Assembly: GCA_018343915.1 (NCBI GenBank)
Contig: JABRWF010000001.1
Coordinates: forward strand, 930,001-994,000
DNA from: Agroathelia rolfsii
Taxonomy: Eukaryota; Basidiomycota; Agaricomycetes; Amylocorticiales; Amylocorticiaceae
Length of the DNA stretch: 64,000 nucleotides
Direction: 5' to 3'
Part shown: positions 59,972 to 64,000 of the stretch, piece by piece
Position numbering within the stretch: the first letter of the stretch is position 1
How the letters are laid out: every line of letters starts with the position of its first letter
Made by a program: the position numbers and the translations under genes
Notes under the pieces: generated by a model
Seen by the model: only the letters and a program-made list of their open reading frames with translations
Database searches by the model: none
Told to the model about the DNA's origin: nothing

Positions 59972-62224
59972 TAAATGGATCCGTGTAGCAGCACGTAAAA
60001 TTGTATATCACTTGGTCACTCAGTAGATGAACGGCCATCTAACCAGGCAGTGAGCCATGAGTTCTCGCAACCTCAGGTCTTTCACTAGCTCCTGGGGAGC
60101 CTATCATACACTTGTATGCCAGTGCCGTCATTAGGGAGGCCTATGCCTCCTAATCCTCCTTCTAGGATGTGACAGGACTCAAGACCGGGTCACCACCTCA
60201 CTCGCATTGCAACCAAGCACTATCATGCAGAGCAGCTGACCTCTAAGCAACCTAAAAGCCGTTAAGTCAGGCACAGCCGACTGCTGAACAAGCATGGGGC
60301 TGATAAGTCTTGCCTGCTATATGGATACATTGGAACTCGCCGCAAGCATGTTACTGCCAAAGCAGTATTGTTACGCAGAGCATAGGACCGCTGAGTGACC
60401 CACGCCGTTAAGTCAGGCACGGCCAACCTCTGAACTGTCAAGAGCACACCTGTCTCTTGCCACTAAAACTCAACTAAAGTCTACGTCAACCCCTGTAAGG
60501 TGTGGGGTAGCCAGTAAGGCTATTTTACAACTCCTAAGACTTAGGATGCGTGGGTGTACACTTCCTTGCCCGGTCTCCGCTGTCACGCAACTTCTAGCTT
60601 TTCAGTCACCCGGTGTTACTCCAAGCTTTACAAAGCTTTCACACGAGGTCTACTGTCAAGGCAGGAAATATCTTGTGTATGTGGATATGGGTGCGATGTA
60701 TCTTAACCGTGACAAACGCAGGGCAGTGCCTTTGTTTGCTTGAGTGCACTAAGCACTATGTTATGTGTACAGCAGTGCAAATGGTCAGCCAAAGGCCTGG
60801 ACCTATCTTATGCACGCTAACGGAAGAGGGGCACAGAGTGACCTCTTTAACTACTGTAGCACGGAGCACACAGTAACCCTCTGGCACAAAGCCTAAGGGA
60901 TTTGGAAGGGGATAGGAGGGGGGAGATAGGCAGTCATGCCTTGAGAGGTAGATGACTCTGAAGACAAAGGTTTTATTATGTTAGCATCTATCTAATACAA
61001 AGCACTACTGTGCTTACCTGAAGACAAAGAGAACGAATCTGAGGTCTTCAGGTAGAGGCACTACAGGGTTATATACTAATTCTACCTGGTCTGTGCGCAG
61101 TTACATGGTCTGTGCACAGTAATGCTAAGTATGGCGTGATATTGCACCATTATTAGTTATGGTGAGTTTAAAGTGGTGTCATGATCCGGACCCATGCTCT
61201 AGACTCTGTTTACATAATATGTCACATGACTGGTGGTCACATGATGGCCAGTCACATGGTCAACTGGTCACATGACTTGCTTAGTCATCAGAGTATATGC
61301 TTACGTAATATACAATATATATACCAAAAAATAGAGAAAAATCAGGAAAAATTCGGAAAAATAATGAAAAATTCAAAATAAAATTATAGTACAACGAGCG
61401 ACTCGTAACATGAACGAGCAAACAGGGCCGACAATTCAAGCTTGCCATATAAACGCACCAGCAGAACACCAGAGCAGGGGGTGCCACTGCACATACATGA
61501 CAACGATGGCCACTCCGTTGTTATGTTGAATTCTCTCCACCATCACTAGTCTTAGACATAGCGCACTTGGTGCATGTCTATCACTTCATTTACCTTCTCC
61601 CTAGGCTTCACACAAATACAAACCAAGCCACCACCCAGCACAGGTACAGAAGACAACGGCAGGCATGTCCACCATTATACTGTGCACATCTGCCGTCAAG
61701 AGGCGTCGAGCCGTATATACAACTCCAGCCATACAAATAAGCTGCGAATATGACAAAGACAATGGATCATGCATATAGAATGAGCATGGACACCAGTGGG
61801 GGTACCTTACAGATGCGACGGCGATAGCCATTCCATCGTCGTATCACCTCTATTCATCATGAAGCCCTGGGCATGCCGCTAACCAGTGCATGCCTACTTT
61901 ATTCATTTCCATTACCTCCCATCACGGGCTCTCAAGCTAAATGTGCCACGTAGGATCAACCATGTATAGCGCAACATGGGTCACAGGCCCGGCATAGAAC
62001 CTATAAGCAGGGGGTGCTGGCACCCATAGGGACCAGCCCCTAGGCAGTCCAGGCCTGGATACGAGCGGATGCAAGTGCACATTTTTTGGCGCATTTTTTT
62101 ATTCTTTCTCATTCCACTTCTAATTCCTTCTACATCATTATAACCTACATCTACCCTACATATATAGATCTCCTTTTCTTTTAGGTGGATTTTCTTAGGG
62201 ATACATGCATGGATTGAGGGGGTG

Positions 62225-62419
62225 TGTTGGTATAGGCAATCCATTGTCTCAAAGGGAGTGATGTAGTCACAGTCACGTGGAGTATGACCATAGACATTAG
62301 GTAGCCATGTGTTGCTTTTGTACTACTCATCCGTTTGTCCGCATACTGCGTCCATGTACAACAACAAGCAGAATACTATCTAGCTTTACACCATGCTGGC
62401 TGGCTCACTTTTATGAACA
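62225..62419 (+). repeat. 3' LTR (195 bp) of the non-autonomous element
   Basis: Ends TATGAACA, then the second copy of CTAGA and the rest of element C's LTR. Confidence 0.87.
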
Positions 62420-63159
62420 CTAGACTCATCATTCTAATTGGTTGCTCATCAGACTTAGGCACAAAGCACTGCCCCTGCATTTGACATGTTCCTGCTTATG
62501 AACCCCAGCTGTGCATAGACCAACAAGGCTATGCATGGGCCCTTTCATTTATATATAAATACAAGCATGTAGCCCTTACCTGAACCTTAGCTTTGACCTT
62601 CTTGCCTTTAGGTAAGGGCACCCCCATTTTGTATTCTCTTATATAAGACTAATATATCTTCTCACCTTCAGGCTTGTTTGCCCTAGCCCACATCTATACT
62701 CTCTCCTCTCCCCTATTTAGTGTAAGGCCTTAACGGCATCTAAGTAGTGTATACATAAGCCCTAGTACCAGAGGGCTGCCTAAGTCATAAAAGTCCTTAA
62801 TACACAGAGGCACTACACGTGATAAGAAAACCCAGTTTATTCTGGTCAAGGCAGTAACAAGTCCTTACAGGGATAATGTAGACCATAGTGGGCTAAGCCG
62901 CCTGTCTCCAGTAAGAAACATCGTATAAACTATTTGACGCAAAGCAAGTACCCGGGAAGACGACAAGTCTAGAGTACTGATCACAAGCCTAGCAAAGTAG
63001 TTAATAGGGTGTCCTATTACGAAGAGCAGCAATGGGAGCACGTAGGTCCCTGATAAAATTCTGACCAAGTAATATATGTAAAACCTGGTCTTACGGCCCA
63101 TCTTTGTACCTTACAGAAGGTTGTGTTTGTCAGATAAGTCAAGTGCGCAAGCCTTGATA

Positions 63160-63173
63160 TTAGGTCAAAGCTA
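63160..63173 (+). other. primer-binding site of element C
   Basis: TTAGGTCAAAGCTA follows the LTR. It differs from A and B by G-to-A, and the LTR loop of C (TAGCTTTGACCT, near 62589-62600) has the matching C-to-T, so pairing is kept. Confidence 0.6.
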
Positions 63174-63576
63174 AGCCTAAACCACCTGTTGAGCCTTTGC
63201 TCCAGGTGTACAGTTCCAGATATCTGCAAATTAGCATAAGCCAAAGAACCAGTTTTATATTTCTTATTTGTAAGCATACAAAAACCCCAAACTATTTGTG
63301 GAAGCAATTGGTAGAGATTAAAACCCTCTATTCAACCTATTTAGATTTAGGCTTGTTAGTACCTGTACTTCCAGGGAACACTTGTGTTGTTACCCAAAGG
63401 TGCTAGTGTGGAGTTAGTCCACTACTTTTAGGGACACCTTACCAAAGGTGCAAAACTGCTTAGTTTTCGTGTGCATTTTACTATACACTTTTATTACATT
63501 ACTAGAAGGTGGTTGGCTTACCGCCTTAAAGTTTGAAGAAGAAAAATCTGTATATTGAGCCTTTGCTCCACTATTT

Positions 63577-64000
63577 ATGAGCCAATCCAGAAAGGGAAAG
63601 GCACCCACACAACCCGCTGTCAAAACCTCTACTTGTCCTTCCATATCCATGCCTATACCCCAACCCACCTTCTCCCAACCACCTAAGGTTCCTACGCCTT
63701 CAAAAGCCCCCTCCCCACCTAAACCCGTAATACCCAAAGAATCCGAAGAAGAAGACAATGAGGAAGAGGAACCTGAGGAAGAAACCTATCCCTTCCCTTC
63801 CGAATACTAAGAACCCGAACCTGTTCCTAAACTGATTGCTTCCTGTACCCACTCACGTGTACCTACACCTGTTGTAACTCCAAGAATCCGTACTCCTATT
63901 CCTACCCCACAAACCCACACACCCGCTGTAACCCGCCCTTCTTCACCCACTATGTCAGGATTTGAGTAATTCATGAGGCAGATGCTTGAAATGCAACATC
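63577..64000 (+). pseudogene. gag: element C Gag, 5' part, with stops
   Basis: Starts MSQSRKGKAPTQPA like the gag of A and B. A TAA at 63808 and a TAA in the segment matching the Glu-Gln-Phe of GFEQF (near 63967) break it. At least the second is a Gln codon lost by C-to-T. It runs off the window. Confidence 0.85.

Larger units (their letters stand above)
59777..62419 (+). mobile_element. non-autonomous LTR retroelement (195-bp LTRs)
   Basis: Two 195-bp direct repeats, 59777-59971 and 62225-62419, begin TGTTGG and end AACA, flanked by CTAGA (59772-59776 and 62420-62424). A purine-rich GGATTGAGGGGG precedes the 3' LTR. The 2253-bp interior has no Gag or Pol and only short frames, so it must be moved by proteins from elsewhere (a LARD/TRIM-like element). 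Its LTR family is the same as the solo LTRs at 33-35 kb. Part of the interior (60436-60690) is related to the remnant at 58602. Confidence 0.85.
59502..64000 (+). mobile_element. Ty3/Gypsy chromovirus, element C (partial)
   Basis: The LTR begins TGTTATGAG at 59502, runs to 59776, is split by a 2.64-kb element and resumes at 62425 to about 63159 (1010 bp in all). A leader and gag follow to the window edge. It is more decayed than A and B: the LTR ends TTGATA instead of TTGACA and many CG sites read TG or CA. pol would lie outside the window. Confidence 0.87.

Overview
The window reads as nuclear DNA of a filamentous basidiomycete, most likely an Agaricomycete; a Rhizoctonia/Ceratobasidium-like fungus is a guess I cannot confirm. 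The evidence is host genes cut by many short GT-AG introns (about 45-150 nt), fungal proteins (DASH subunit ASK1, Skt5/Chs4, EXO84, a Prm10-like ThrE protein) and a maintenance-type cytosine methyltransferase. I rebuilt host genes by hand from splice sites, reading phase and family motifs. Exon lists are in the entries. No rRNA, tRNA or CRISPR was recognised.

Positions 1-33 kb are host DNA. After a broken retroelement RNase H fragment (2-656) come a Ran1-like kinase (-), a Pin1/Ess1 prolyl isomerase (+), an unknown Ser/Pro-rich protein (-), a TBC RabGAP (+), RNase H1 (-), a 10-exon cytochrome P450 (-), a cation diffusion facilitator (+), a ThrE/Prm10-like membrane protein (+), a 16-exon FAD-linked oxidase (-), a 21-exon DNMT1-type methyltransferase (+), DPH4 (-) and ASK1 (+).

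Positions 33-51 kb are a stack of retrotransposons readable to the base from target-site duplications (TSDs). Two solo copies of a 194-195 bp LTR family lie at 33.3-34.8 kb. A minus-strand solo LTR (TSD ATTCT) cuts the signal-peptide region of a small secreted-protein relic. A Ty3/Gypsy chromovirus, element A (TSD CTCTA), sits in that LTR, and a sister, element B (TSD ACTTC), sits in the 5' LTR of A. Both carry a gag with a CCHC knuckle and a -1 frame pol (protease, RT, RNase H, integrase, chromodomain). Every nonsense codon seen in them fits a single C-to-T or G-to-A change. A primer-binding site complementary to the presumed 5' end of the transcript, lying in the loop of a perfect 13-bp hairpin, suggests Tf1-type self-priming.

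Positions 52-58 kb return to host genes: an intact small secreted-protein gene related to the broken relic, then a divergent pair, SKT5/CHS4 (-) and EXO84 (+), both acting in polarised secretion and wall growth. Positions 58.3-64 kb are retroelement DNA again: a degenerate remnant, then a third chromovirus (element C) whose 5' LTR is split by a 2.64-kb non-autonomous LTR element with identical-length 195-bp LTRs and a CTAGA duplication.

Themes: polarity, trafficking and cytokinesis genes (RabGAP, Skt5, Exo84, Ask1, Ran1-like kinase), a possible small oxidative/transport neighbourhood (P450, CDF, ThrE-like, FAD oxidase), and a DNA methyltransferase close to retroelements with methylation- or RIP-like decay.
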